From Trichormus sp. NMC-1 (GTDB lineage: Bacteria; Cyanobacteriota; Cyanobacteriia; Cyanobacteriales; Nostocaceae): 64,000 bases of DNA. This document shows positions 38,843 to 48,368 of the stretch, piece after piece. The stretch covers positions 948,572-1,012,571 of the forward strand of contig NZ_LZQD01000002.1 of the NCBI RefSeq assembly GCF_001858025.1, in the 5' to 3' direction. A program made the position numbers and the translations under genes. The notes beneath the pieces were generated by a model. The model was given only the letters and a program-made list of their open reading frames with translations, did not search any database and was not told the DNA's origin. Position 1 is the first letter of the stretch, and the number at the start of each line of letters is the position of its first letter.

Positions 38843-39586
38843 ATGTATAAAGCTACTTTATCCAGTTCTCGTTTTCAGCGGGGTGAGTTTTGGAAAAGAC
38901 TATCTTTGACTTTACTGTTATTTATGATTTTTACATTACCTGCATCGGCACAAGAAAAAGAAAAACTATGGCGCACTTTGACGGTGAGTGGTCGTGGGGT
39001 GGAAGCAATTCCTACCACCTTGTCGCAAGTTAGTTTGGGTGTAGAAATTCAAGGAAAAACTGCTCAGGAAGTACAAAAAGAAGCAGCCCGCAGGTCATCA
39101 GCTGTAGTCAATCTGCTCAAAAGCCGCAACGTAGAAAAATTAGAAACTACAGGGGTTCGCCTAAATCCAGTATACAGCTACAGTAATAACGTACAAAAAA
39201 TAACTGGTTATGCTGCCACGAATACAGTGAGTTTTCGTATTCCCGTTGATCAAACTGGTACGTTGTTAGACGAAGCTGTAAAAACTGGGGCGACACAAAT
39301 TAACGGTGTGAGCTTTGTAGCTAGTGATGATGCGATCGCCAATGCCCAAAAACAAGCACTTAAAAAAGCTACTCAGGATGCTCAACAGCAAGCAGAAACA
39401 GTTCTCGGCACATTGGGGTTGAAGTCGAAAGAAATTGTTAGTATTCAAATCAATGGTGCCAGTGCGCCACCGCCACCTATGCTTTACCGGACAGAAGCTA
39501 AGTTAGCTAATGCAGATGCTTCTACCCCCATAGTTGCTGGTGAACAAGAAGTACAAGCATCTGTAACGCTGCAAATTAGTTATTAG
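38843..39586 (+). CDS. SIMPL-domain (DUF541) exported protein
   Basis: 247 residues: a basic N-terminus, a hydrophobic signal segment (about 18-36, cut after ASA) and one SIMPL/DUF541 domain with TLTVSGRGVEAIPTTLSQV at its start. Proteins of this family are periplasmic or outer-membrane associated with poorly known roles. AAGGAGTG about ten bases ahead of the ATG fixes the start. Seven-base tandem repeats begin at its stop codon. Confidence 0.88.
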   Translation: MYKATLSSSRFQRGEFWKRLSLTLLLFMIFTLPASAQEKEKLWRTLTVSGRGVEAIPTTLSQVSLGVEIQGKTAQEVQKEAARRSSAVVNLLKSRNVEKLETTGVRLNPVYSYSNNVQKITGYAATNTVSFRIPVDQTGTLLDEAVKTGATQINGVSFVASDDAIANAQKQALKKATQDAQQQAETVLGTLGLKSKEIVSIQINGASAPPPPMLYRTEAKLANADASTPIVAGEQEVQASVTLQISY

Positions 39587-39634
39587 TCATTGGTCATTGG
39601 TCATTGGTCATTGGTCATTGGTCATTGGTCATTT
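39586..39634. repeat. Heptamer tandem repeat (GTCATTG)
   Basis: Six perfect copies and one near copy of GTCATTG, beginning in the stop region of the SIMPL gene. Downstream (39670-39716) are ACTCCTG heptamers and a near-copy of the 20-bp palindrome seen in the pdhB leader, with one mismatch (39697-39716). This lies in the gap between the convergent SIMPL and ssb genes. Confidence 0.85.
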
Positions 39635-39728
39635 GGAAGGTTTATAGATGATTCTGATATTCTGATATTCTGACTCCTGACTCCTGACTCCTGTACGGAC
39701 GTATTGCAATACGCCCCTTCTGACTAAA

Positions 39729-40091
39729 TTAGAAATTCTCTGGAGACATATCAGCCATACCGCCTTCACCGTCACGCTTAGAGCCTAGTAACTCTAGTTG
39801 TTCTACATGAATAACTGGACTAGAACGGTTGACTCCGGTTTGGCGATCACTCCAGGAATCAAATTTCAAGGAACCTTTAACCCCGATCAGGCTACCTTTC
39901 CGTACATAGTTCCCTGCGACTTCGGCGGTTTTACCCCAAAGTTCTAGATTAAACCAGTCGGGCTTATCGTTGTTACGCGATCGCCGGTTAACTGCTAGTG
40001 TTAATTTACATTTAACTGTACCAGACTCGAAGTACTTCATATCGGGGTCAGTGCCTACACGACCGACAAGAGTGACAACATTGATGCTCAT
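39729..40091 (-). CDS. ssb: Single-stranded DNA-binding protein, short form
   Basis: 120 residues forming one OB-fold: MSINVVTLVGRVGTDPDMKY at the start, FNLELWGKTAEVAGNYVRKG in the middle and IHVEQLELLGSK near the end. It lacks the long Gly/Pro-rich linker and the acidic tip that recruits partner proteins in E. coli SSB, a pattern seen for one of the SSB types of cyanobacteria. It coats single-stranded DNA in replication and repair. Confidence 0.9.
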   Translation of the reverse strand: MSINVVTLVGRVGTDPDMKYFESGTVKCKLTLAVNRRSRNNDKPDWFNLELWGKTAEVAGNYVRKGSLIGVKGSLKFDSWSDRQTGVNRSSPVIHVEQLELLGSKRDGEGGMADMSPENF

Positions 40092-40425
40092 GGGTGTTAC
40101 CTTTTAGTACAAAAGTACTAGATTATTGTAAATAATATAATATCTAATTGTAAAAATATTTAAAATATGTTAAGTAATTAGCAATATAATTAATTCCACA
40201 CAATGATTCAAAATTTACTTGGCATCATTGCCAAAATTATACGGTTATACTGAGTGACTTGGGAATAGAGAAAATAAGAGGCCTGAAACTTCCATCAAGA
40301 TTGACAAAAGTTATGGAAAAAATAGTCTGTTTGACTGGAGCCAGGCGAAAAAACATAATAGAATCCAGCACAATTAACTCTGACATTATATTCATAAGTA
40401 GCGCACATAGGGGGCTTAGAGACGC
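40092..40425. other. Intergenic region between divergent ssb and mreB
   Basis: 334 bp with promoters in both directions expected. A+T-rich. GGGGG at 40411-40415 may serve as the mreB ribosome-binding site. No repeat or open frame of note. Confidence 0.45.
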
Positions 40426-41469
40426 GTGGGTCTTTTTAGGAACTTTCGCTCATCATGGGATATGGGTATCGACCTCGGTACTGCCAACACCCTAGTTTAT
40501 GTATCTGGTAAAGGAATTGTACTCCAAGAGCCTTCAGTAGTAGCCATTGATAAAAATGAAAAGATAGCGCTGGCAGTGGGAGAAGATGCCAAAAAAATGC
40601 TAGGTCGAACACCAGGTAATGTGATTGCCGTTCGTCCCCTGCGTGATGGTGTCATTGCTGATTTCGATACCGCTGAATTAATGCTAAAAAGCTTTATCCA
40701 GCGAGTAAATGAGGGCAGATCCCTAATTTTACCTCGGATTGTCATTGGTATTCCCAGCGGGGTAACAGGAGTTGAAAGACGGGCTGTGATGGATGCAGCT
40801 ACTCAAGCTGGGGCCAGGGAAGTATATTTGATTGATGAGCCAGTAGCAGCAGCAATTGGCGCAGGACTGCCTGTAGCTGAACCCACTGGTAACATGATCA
40901 TTGATATTGGAGGTGGCACAACAGAAGTAGCGGTGCTGAGTCTTCAGGGTACAGTAATCAGCGAATCAGTGCGGATTGCGGGAGATGAGTTGACTGAAGC
41001 AATTATCCACTACATGAAGAAAGTTCATAACTTAGTCATTGGTGAACGAACAGCTGAGGATATCAAAATTCGCATTGGCTCTGCCTATCCTACCAATGAT
41101 GATGGCGATGCTATGATGGAAGTCCGAGGTTTGCATTTGCTGTCTGGATTACCGAGAACTGTTACCATTAAAGGCCCGGAAATTCGGGAAAGTATGTTGG
41201 AACCGCTATCAGTAATTATAGAAGCAGTTAAGCGTACACTGGAACGCACACCCCCAGAACTCGCATCAGATATCATTGATCGGGGAATTATGCTGGCAGG
41301 CGGTGGTGCATTACTCAAAGGCTTAGACACCTTAATTAGTCATGAAACTGGTATTGTGACACATATTGCCGCCGATCCCTTAAGTTGTGTTGTCTTGGGG
41401 ACAGGTCGTGTGTTAGAAAACTTCAAGCAGCTAGAACGGGTTTTCAGTGGACGTTCTCGCAATATGTAG
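40426..41469 (+). CDS. mreB: Rod shape-determining protein MreB
   Basis: Actin-like filament protein that guides lateral wall synthesis under the inner membrane. 347 residues, start GTG, chosen because MGLFRNFRSSWDMGIDLGTANT is the conserved cyanobacterial N-terminus. Phosphate-binding loops DLGTANTLVY and MIIDIGGGTTEVAV and the adenosine motif IMLAGGGALLKGLD are present. First gene of mreBCD; mreC follows after 78 bp. Confidence 0.97.
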   Translation: MGLFRNFRSSWDMGIDLGTANTLVYVSGKGIVLQEPSVVAIDKNEKIALAVGEDAKKMLGRTPGNVIAVRPLRDGVIADFDTAELMLKSFIQRVNEGRSLILPRIVIGIPSGVTGVERRAVMDAATQAGAREVYLIDEPVAAAIGAGLPVAEPTGNMIIDIGGGTTEVAVLSLQGTVISESVRIAGDELTEAIIHYMKKVHNLVIGERTAEDIKIRIGSAYPTNDDGDAMMEVRGLHLLSGLPRTVTIKGPEIRESMLEPLSVIIEAVKRTLERTPPELASDIIDRGIMLAGGGALLKGLDTLISHETGIVTHIAADPLSCVVLGTGRVLENFKQLERVFSGRSRNM

Positions 41470-41547
41470 GATTGATACTGGATTCTGTATTATATGAAGT
41501 ATGGAATCCAATATCGTGAATAATTTATAAAATATATACAGGTATAA

Positions 41548-42357
41548 ATGTTTACTGCACGCCGTTGGTGGGAACATAAAGGTTTACAAATAGGTTTGTT
41601 AGCTCTAGTCGCTGGTAGTGCTTGGACACTGCGACAAACTCAAGGCACACTACTGCTGGAGATATATCAAGGTATTACCCGTCCATTACAGATATTACAA
41701 CCAGGAATAAGTCCTGAAGAACGTATTCGTGACGCTCGGTTTATGGAGTTACAAACACGCATAGTTGATCTGGAAAGTCAAAATCAAAAACTGCAAAGTT
41801 TATTGGGTTACGCAGAGAAAGATCAGGGTTCAGCCAAACGGGTTCTAGCGAGAGTAGTGGGACGCAGTGCTGATCACTGGTGGCAACAAGTGACACTAAA
41901 TCGTGGTACAAATGCTGGGATTCAAGAAGGGTTTGTAGTTAAAGCTGATGGTGGATTGGTGGGTTTGGTAGAAAGTGTCACTCCCAATACTAGCCGTGTG
42001 TTGTTAATTAGCGATTTGAAAAGTCAAGTAGGTGTTACTATTAGCCGCACAGCAGCCAAGGGGGTTTTGCGTGGTGATTCTTCTGCCGAAGGGGTACTAG
42101 AGTTTTACGAGAAAGTTCCTAATGTTAAGGTGGGGGATTTAATATCTACTTCTACTTATAGTCAGAAATTCCCTGCTGGCTTATCGGTAGGACGAGTTAA
42201 GTCTCTGGATTTAAATAAACTCCCAGCTTCCGTGGCGAAAGTCGAGCTTTTTCCACCAATTCAACATTTAGATTGGGTAACTGTATATCCTAAGCCAGAA
42301 AACACAGATCCGGAAAAACCCAAGGTAACAAATCAACAGTTACAAAAGTTTAATTAA
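41548..42357 (+). CDS. mreC: Rod shape-determining protein MreC
   Basis: 269 residues: short cytosolic N-terminus, one membrane helix (about 15-27), a coiled-coil region (RFMELQTRIVDLESQNQKLQ) and the paired beta-barrel periplasmic domain. It links MreB/MreD to penicillin-binding proteins. The order mreB-mreC-mreD is conserved. A dispersed repeat separates it from mreD. Confidence 0.94.
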   Translation: MFTARRWWEHKGLQIGLLALVAGSAWTLRQTQGTLLLEIYQGITRPLQILQPGISPEERIRDARFMELQTRIVDLESQNQKLQSLLGYAEKDQGSAKRVLARVVGRSADHWWQQVTLNRGTNAGIQEGFVVKADGGLVGLVESVTPNTSRVLLISDLKSQVGVTISRTAAKGVLRGDSSAEGVLEFYEKVPNVKVGDLISTSTYSQKFPAGLSVGRVKSLDLNKLPASVAKVELFPPIQHLDWVTVYPKPENTDPEKPKVTNQQLQKFN

Positions 42358-42358
42358 A

Positions 42359-42456
42359 TATAGCCGTGGACAGGGTGGTTAGGACATCAATTGATAATGA
42401 AACTCCCACGACAAGAGGGTTTTACTCCTGACTCCTGACTCCTGACTCCTGCTATA
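42359..42456 (+). repeat. Dispersed leader-type repeat inside the mre operon
   Basis: The first 74 bp match 3921-3994 (and 4384-4457) with two mismatches, followed by three ACTCCTG heptamers. The element begins TATAGC and ends GCTATA, short inverted ends. It sits immediately after the mreC stop and before mreD, so it could change transcription or RNA stability within the operon. Confidence 0.85.
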
Positions 42457-42476
42457 GTTGACAATTTGGCAAAACC

Positions 42477-43094
42477 ATGAAAATTCCTGGATTTCCTGGC
42501 AACAGACAGAGAACCGCACCATCGCCAGACCGAAAATCCACATCCTTCATCCCAGGGTTGAGACATTGGTATCCTTGGGCGCGTCAATTGTTGGATTGGG
42601 CGGTCACATCTGGCTCTGTGCTGTTATGTTTACTGTTGTTACCAACCCGTTTACCAGGGATGGAATTATTGGGTATTGGGCCTAACTGGGTACTAATTTG
42701 GGTGGTGGCGTGGAGTGTGAAGCGATCGCTCTTTGCTGGTGTCTTCGCCGGTGTAGTGATTGGCTTATTACAAGATGCGATGACATCGCCTTACCCTTCT
42801 CATGCTATAAGTTTGGGGATAGTAGGGATGCTCACTGGTCTAATACAGAAGCAGCGTTTTATTCAAGAAGACTTTATTTCTATTGCTTTAATTGTCTTTG
42901 GGATGGCAGTATTAGCAGATACTATTTTTGCTGTGCAATTGTCTTTGGTAGGCGATCGCAAAGTGGAAGACATTTGGACATACTATCAGCGTGTGGCCTT
43001 AGCATCGGCGATTCTGAGTAGCTTGTGGGCCCCTGTCGTTTATTATCCCTTAAATCGCTGGTGGCAACAGACAAAATTAATTCGTAATTCGTAA
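42477..43094 (+). CDS. mreD: Rod shape-determining protein MreD
   Basis: 205 residues with a hydrophilic N-terminal extension (about 1-35) and five or six membrane helices, typical of MreD. The motif GVVIGLLQDAMTSPYP is the family's conserved loop. Third gene of the elongasome operon, with the start ATG at 42477; the overlapping frame at 42458 is a shadow. Confidence 0.88.
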   Translation: MKIPGFPGNRQRTAPSPDRKSTSFIPGLRHWYPWARQLLDWAVTSGSVLLCLLLLPTRLPGMELLGIGPNWVLIWVVAWSVKRSLFAGVFAGVVIGLLQDAMTSPYPSHAISLGIVGMLTGLIQKQRFIQEDFISIALIVFGMAVLADTIFAVQLSLVGDRKVEDIWTYYQRVALASAILSSLWAPVVYYPLNRWWQQTKLIRNS

Positions 43095-43137
43095 GATTAT
43101 TGAGTACCTAGATATATATGTTCAAGAGTTAGTTAAC

Positions 43138-44346
43138 ATGAATAACTCCTCAACGGTAGCTCCAGCAGATGCATTTTCACCCAAAGACACTCAAGAGAAT
43201 CAACTTCTAGGACAATCTGTCATCAGCGTGGATATCCCAGCCAAAGAAATAGTAGGTAGTGAATTTGACTCCCGGATGATGCAACGGTGTATAAAACTAG
43301 CCTGTCGCGCTTTGGGGCGGACTTCGCCAAACCCGTTAGTGGGGGCGGTGGTTGTCAAAGATGGGGAGATTGTGGGAGAAGGGTTTCATCCTCGTGCTGG
43401 TGAACCTCATGCCGAAGTTTTTGCCCTTAAAGCTGCCGGAGATAGCGCTCGTGGAGCTACAATCTATGTCAGTCTTGAACCTTGTAACCACTACGGACGG
43501 ACTCCACCCTGTTCAGAAGGATTGATAAATGCTGGTGTTTCTAAGGTTGTAGTGGGTATGGTTGACCCTAATCCTCTGGTAGCTGGAGGGGGGATTGCCC
43601 GGTTACGTGCAGCGGGAATAGAAGTGGTTGTAGGGGTAGAAGAAGCTGCTTGTCAAAAGCTAAATGAAGGTTTTATACATCGCATTCTTTACAAACGACC
43701 TTTGGGAATTTTGAAATATGCCATGACCTTAGACGGCAAAATTGCTGCTAGTTCTGGACATAGTACTTGGGTGACAAATCAAGATGCTCGCAGTGAAGTA
43801 CATCAACTTCGGGCGGCTTGTGATGCTGTAATTGTTGGTGGAAATACGGTACGACAAGATAATCCTTATTTAACTAGCCACCAAGTGGGTGGGCATAATC
43901 CCCTGCGGGTGGTGATGAGTCGCAGCCTAAACTTGCCGGAAAATGCTCGTCTCTGGGAAGTTGCTGAGGCTCCAACTTTAGTTTTGACGGAAATTGGCAG
44001 TTCACCAACTTTTCAAGAAATGCTGCTCAAAAAGGGGGTAGAAGTTGTGGAATTTCCATCACTAACGCCCGAATTAGCAATGACTCATTTGTACGAGCGA
44101 GGTTTTTGTAGCGTATTGTGGGAATGCGGTGGTACTTTAGCAGCGAGTGCGATCGCTCAAGGAGCAGTACAAAAAATCCTGGCTTTTATCGCCCCCAAAA
44201 TCATTGGTGGTAGTAATGCTCCTACACCCGTAGGCGACTTAGGTTTTACTACCATGACTGAGGCGTTACCCTTAGAACGTGTTCGTTGGCGTGTTGTCGG
44301 TTCCGATTGCTTAGTGGAAGGTTATTTGCCACAAAGAAGTCAGTAG
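43138..44346 (+). CDS. ribD: Riboflavin biosynthesis protein RibD (deaminase/reductase)
   Basis: Bifunctional enzyme for the second and third steps of riboflavin synthesis. Residues about 45-185 are the deaminase with zinc motifs HAEVFAL and PCNHYGRTPPCSEG; about 190-400 are the NADPH-dependent reductase (LKYAMTLDGKIAA). The 40-residue N-terminal extension before the deaminase is poorly conserved, so the true start could be the Met pair SRMMQRC near residue 43. No FMN riboswitch is visible upstream. Confidence 0.93.
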   Translation: MNNSSTVAPADAFSPKDTQENQLLGQSVISVDIPAKEIVGSEFDSRMMQRCIKLACRALGRTSPNPLVGAVVVKDGEIVGEGFHPRAGEPHAEVFALKAAGDSARGATIYVSLEPCNHYGRTPPCSEGLINAGVSKVVVGMVDPNPLVAGGGIARLRAAGIEVVVGVEEAACQKLNEGFIHRILYKRPLGILKYAMTLDGKIAASSGHSTWVTNQDARSEVHQLRAACDAVIVGGNTVRQDNPYLTSHQVGGHNPLRVVMSRSLNLPENARLWEVAEAPTLVLTEIGSSPTFQEMLLKKGVEVVEFPSLTPELAMTHLYERGFCSVLWECGGTLAASAIAQGAVQKILAFIAPKIIGGSNAPTPVGDLGFTTMTEALPLERVRWRVVGSDCLVEGYLPQRSQ

Positions 44347-44399
44347 TCATCAGAGATTGGTGATTTGTGTTGGCGATAGCCTGCCATTAGGCATATTGG

Positions 44400-44515
44400 T
44401 GACAGGGAATAGGTAATAGGCAAAAGTGAGAAGGTTATTCTTCCCCTCTCCGTGTCTCCGTGTCTCCGTGTCCCCGCGTCCCCGCGTCTCTCCATCTCCC
44501 CATCTTTCCTGGATG
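44400..44515. repeat. Short-repeat cluster after ribD
   Basis: Octamer repeats of the CCGTGTCT/CCCCGCGT type, of the same family as at 18429-18614. It lies in the 170-bp gap between the convergent ribD and the small hypothetical gene; a terminator function is possible. Confidence 0.6.
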
Positions 44516-44516
44516 A

Positions 44517-44735
44517 TCATGACTGCTCACGTTCATAGGCAAGATCGCGGATGAGACTTAACCTGGCTTGAATGTAGTCACAAAGGTAGTCAGTTTCGTT
44601 TGCATCCAACAAAGCTTGCTTTGTGGTTTGTTTGACTAACCACTGTACCAAACTAGCATCGTCAAGCTGCAAGAGAGTCACCGCTTGGGCGGCTTCAACT
44701 ATAGACCAAAGCTGACGCATAATCGTAGGAGTCAT
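44517..44735 (-). CDS. Conserved small cyanobacterial protein
   Basis: 72 residues, acidic and helical, no membrane segment: LWSIVEAAQAVTLLQLDDAS and DYIQARLSLIRDLAYEREQS. Reads as a genuine small protein, but I cannot name the family. Convergent with ribD. The start could also be the internal Met at residue 6. Confidence 0.6.
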   Translation of the reverse strand: MTPTIMRQLWSIVEAAQAVTLLQLDDASLVQWLVKQTTKQALLDANETDYLCDYIQARLSLIRDLAYEREQS

Positions 44736-45215
44736 CAGACCTCTATTGAATCTTGAGCTTAGTTCTTTTCAGATTACACAATTTCGATATAAGTTGACGA
44801 GATAAAGCTACAACATGAGACAACTGTTATTAAAAACTTAACAAACAGATTTATAACTTTATGAACATTCAGAATTGTTAAAATACATAGATTGATTAAC
44901 AAAAGTTAACCCAATCTCATCGAGAATAATTGAACATTCTTAACCTAACTAAATACTCTCCTATTATACAAATCGCAGATCTAAATTACTAGCTCTGTCA
45001 GTTATCAGTAATTTAATTTAGGGATTCAAACCCTAATGCCAAAATAGTTATGAAAGTGGGAGACTGATAATTGATTTTTGACTAGGGGAGGGGGTAGAAA
45101 TATAACTTAATGCTAATTTGTTCAAGAATAAATTTTCTAAAATGCTGATTATGACTTAGAATTTTAAGAATAAAACAGGGTAACTAACATTTTTGTTAGC
45201 GGTAGTTCTCTACTA
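44736..45215. other. Intergenic region upstream of the methyltransferase
   Basis: 480 bp of A+T-rich sequence between divergent genes, with no open frame or strong repeat. It marks the change from housekeeping genes to the accessory region. Confidence 0.45.
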
Positions 45216-47402
45216 ATGACTGCAATGGTTAAGCCTGACAACAGCTTGAAAATACTTGAAGAAACCTACTTAATTGTAGAACAGATGGAAGTAAGTGCGA
45301 TACCGACACCTATGTTATCTGAAGCAGGTTTCGGCATTGCTGATTATTGCCAAAACAGTAAATTTGGTAAATTACTACCTGATGCTTTTTACATTCATGT
45401 GTTAGCACTGCACATACTTGACCCTTGGCTTCAGGAATATGAAAGCCGCGCCCGTCGTGTCGTACCGCAAGTAGAAGGAGCTACATTAGTTAAATTTAGC
45501 ACTAATAAAGCCAAAATTTCCTATTTATTTTATCCTGATTTTGATACTGACCCCCATCCTGCATTACGAGTAAGTATTCAAGTTGACTTAGAAACTGGTG
45601 AAATTGGCTACCGCGATTATAGCGACTCAGCAAATCCTCCCATTCTTCACCGCAAAGAAACTTTTGTCACACCTGACTATCCCTTTTATGAGCAGTTTGC
45701 AGCCTTAACCCGCACTCAAGAAGCTTTAGGATTATTGCATAATACCAGAGGGATTGGGACACGAGAGGGTTGGGAAAAGCGGTTACAAGCTTATGGGGTG
45801 GAAATACAGGGACATAACCTGATTCAACGACAAATCGCCAATACAGCTAATTTAACCCCAAAAATCGAGCGACATAAAGCCGCAATTATTCGTCCTGATT
45901 TATCCCGTCCAGTCAGATTAGCTTTAGACTCAGGCTTATTTAGTCCAGAAACCAACTTTTTTGATTATGGTTGTGGACATGGTGGAGATGTTACTCGCAT
46001 CGCTGAACAAGGTTACATTAGTAACGGTTGGGACCCTTACTACTGTGCAAATATTCCCCGTACACCTGCGGAGATTGTCAATATTGGCTTTGTAATTAAT
46101 GTTATTGAAGACCAAAGTGAACGTCGAGAAGCTTTAATCCAAGCTTGGGAACTAACTCAAAAAGTGCTGCTGGTATCCGCCCAAGTTTTAATTGCTGATA
46201 GTAGAAGAGGTGTAATTGCTTTCGGTGATGGGGTAATTACCAACCGCAACACATTTCAGAAATATTATGAACAAGAAGAATTAAAAATTTACATTGATCA
46301 AGTGCTAGGAGTTGATGCAATTCCTGTGGCTTTGGGCGTTTACTTTGTGTTTCGGGATGAAGCTGAAGCACAGTTATTTCGGTCTTCGCGCTTCCGTTCT
46401 CGTGCTAGTACTCCGAGAATACGTGCTTGTGTGAAGCGGTTTGAAGAACATCAGGAATTGTTAGCGCCCTTGATGGCTTTTATGACGGAACGGGGACGAC
46501 TTCCTAGTAAGGGGGAATTATCTCAAGAAGCGGAAATTTGTACAGAATTTGGAAGTTTACGACGTGCCTTTAGTGTAATTATACAGGCGACAGACTCTGA
46601 AGAATGGGAAGCGATCGCAGAAAAACGCCGTCAAGATTTGATGGTTTATCTAGCGCTGTGTAATTTCAGCCGTCGTCCCAGATTAGGACAATTAGCCCCA
46701 GCGGTACAAGATGACATAATTGGTTTATATAGTACTTATAAACAAGCGTGTATAGATGCTGATCAAATGCTACGCAGCTTGGGAAATACACAACTAATTA
46801 TTAAACGTTGTCAAGAAAGCAAAATCGGGAAAAAATTACCTAATTCTCTTTGGGTGCATATTTCTGCACTACAATCTGTTGATCCTTTACTACGCCTTTA
46901 TGAAGGCTGCGCTAGTAGAACAATTGGGCGCTTAGAAGAAGCAAATGTGATTAAGTTCCATATCAAAAACCCAAAGATTTCTTATTTATTTTATCCTGAT
47001 TTTGATATTGATCCACACCCAGTTTTATCTAAAGAAATGACCATTGATTTGCGGGATTTACACGTTACTTATCAAGACTATGATCTTGAAGATGACCCGC
47101 CAATATTACACCACATAGATGCTTTAGTAACTCCTGATTATCCCCAATATGAGAAGTTTGTTAAATTAACTCGTCAAGAAGAAGATTGGGGACTTTTAGA
47201 TAATTGGCGGACTATTCGTCGTCTTTCTGGTTGGAAACAATGTTTAAAAGAAAATTGTGCTGTTCTGAATGGTTATAGGTTAAGTTGGTGTAAAGATGCT
47301 GATCCATATAAATTAAAATTATTAAAAAATGCTGTTAATCATCGCAAAATCGAGAAAAATAAAATAAATCAATGTCAAGATTCAGACTCAGAAACACCAT
47401 AA
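45216..47402 (+). CDS. DNA phosphorothioation-associated putative methyltransferase
   Basis: 728 residues. The centre (about 245-385) is a class I SAM methyltransferase with the loop FFDYGCGHGGDVTRIAEQGY and the acidic residue in NGWDPYY. A domain of about 150 residues is present twice, before (46-200) and after (533-695): both copies hold ISYLFYPDFD-x-DPHP, PPILH and VTPDYP-x-YE. This matches, from memory, the family of putative methyltransferases that co-occur with the dnd DNA-sulfur modification genes. No dnd gene lies in the window. The target of methylation is unknown. It converges with the M15-like gene, overlapping by 28 bp. Confidence 0.78.
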   Translation: MTAMVKPDNSLKILEETYLIVEQMEVSAIPTPMLSEAGFGIADYCQNSKFGKLLPDAFYIHVLALHILDPWLQEYESRARRVVPQVEGATLVKFSTNKAKISYLFYPDFDTDPHPALRVSIQVDLETGEIGYRDYSDSANPPILHRKETFVTPDYPFYEQFAALTRTQEALGLLHNTRGIGTREGWEKRLQAYGVEIQGHNLIQRQIANTANLTPKIERHKAAIIRPDLSRPVRLALDSGLFSPETNFFDYGCGHGGDVTRIAEQGYISNGWDPYYCANIPRTPAEIVNIGFVINVIEDQSERREALIQAWELTQKVLLVSAQVLIADSRRGVIAFGDGVITNRNTFQKYYEQEELKIYIDQVLGVDAIPVALGVYFVFRDEAEAQLFRSSRFRSRASTPRIRACVKRFEEHQELLAPLMAFMTERGRLPSKGELSQEAEICTEFGSLRRAFSVIIQATDSEEWEAIAEKRRQDLMVYLALCNFSRRPRLGQLAPAVQDDIIGLYSTYKQACIDADQMLRSLGNTQLIIKRCQESKIGKKLPNSLWVHISALQSVDPLLRLYEGCASRTIGRLEEANVIKFHIKNPKISYLFYPDFDIDPHPVLSKEMTIDLRDLHVTYQDYDLEDDPPILHHIDALVTPDYPQYEKFVKLTRQEEDWGLLDNWRTIRRLSGWKQCLKENCAVLNGYRLSWCKDADPYKLKLLKNAVNHRKIEKNKINQCQDSDSETP

Positions 47403-47983
47403 ATTTGTTTTGCTAATTTTACCCAATCTGCAATTCCTTTTTTTGTGGGTATTCCAGAATTGTTAAATGTCCAAATATCCCGTTTATGTTGTTGTCCATA
47501 ACTAATGTGAATTGGTTGTTCGTTACTGTAAAAATAGAGAGAATCAAAAGGTAGTTTGTTTTGTAAAATCCATTCTACTAATTCTGTACTCGGTAAATCT
47601 GTAATCATAAAATCACAAGCTGCCCCTAATCTTTCACAGTAGTATTTACCATTTTTGTTGATTTCATGGCTGATATGTTGGTCGAGATTAGGGGCTACAC
47701 GACCGTTTTTTTGCCCTGTTACTGGGTCTTTTTTCTCAAGATATTTTTTTAAGTCTGGAGAACAAAAACCATAGGTAAGACGAAATTTTTCTCTACCAAA
47801 ATAATCTATAATTGGGTCGATGATAAATTTATTTAAATCCTGTAAAGCCGGAATAACTTCTTGGATATTTTGCGGATAAGGGTTGATGTGTTGGTTATAT
47901 TTATGATAAGTTTGCGTACAGGTACAAAATTCTGCCAATGTGATGTATTTACTAATTTTTACTTCTCTCGTATTCATATCCAA
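47375..47983 (-). CDS. M15 peptidase-like protein
   Basis: 202 residues, no signal peptide. The C-terminal half resembles the D-Ala-D-Ala carboxypeptidase (M15/VanX-like) fold: LTYGFCSPDL, then His103/His106 in DQHISHE, Asp124 in LGAACDFM and His159 in PIHISYG would be the zinc site. The spacing between the first His and the Asp is longer than usual (about 18 instead of 7), so activity is uncertain. Being cytosolic and next to the methyltransferase, it may be part of a phage- or DNA-modification-related pair rather than wall metabolism. Confidence 0.6.
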   Translation of the reverse strand: MDMNTREVKISKYITLAEFCTCTQTYHKYNQHINPYPQNIQEVIPALQDLNKFIIDPIIDYFGREKFRLTYGFCSPDLKKYLEKKDPVTGQKNGRVAPNLDQHISHEINKNGKYYCERLGAACDFMITDLPSTELVEWILQNKLPFDSLYFYSNEQPIHISYGQQHKRDIWTFNNSGIPTKKGIADWVKLAKQIYGVSESES

Positions 47984-48368
47984 TCCTTAGATAGCATTTC
48001 CTAGTGTAATGAAGTACAAAATTATCTGCGTTTATCTGCGTCCATCTGCGTTTAATTATTACTGCTTGTACCTCACTTGAATGAGAATTGCTATAAGATA
48101 TTTCTCAACAATATATTCTGATTTCTATTTTCAGTATTTGGTAAATTTGGGGAATCTTGATGTATTTATACCAGTTGAGATTTGGGATTGTTAAAGACTG
48201 ACTGCATTAGCTTTGTAGTTTTCTATTTGTTCTAATTAGGGGTATAATTAATATTATAAGAATTAGTCTGGTTAATATGTTAGCTTAAAAATTTCTTGTT
48301 TATAGGAATCTCAATTTTCACAAACAGCAAATTCACTGTTCCAACTAATTACTAATAACGAGAAAACT
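47984..48368. other. Intergenic region between divergent genes
   Basis: 385 bp with promoters presumably in both directions. Includes a repeat of the type TCTGCGTTTATCTGCGTCC near 48023. No gene visible. Confidence 0.45.
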
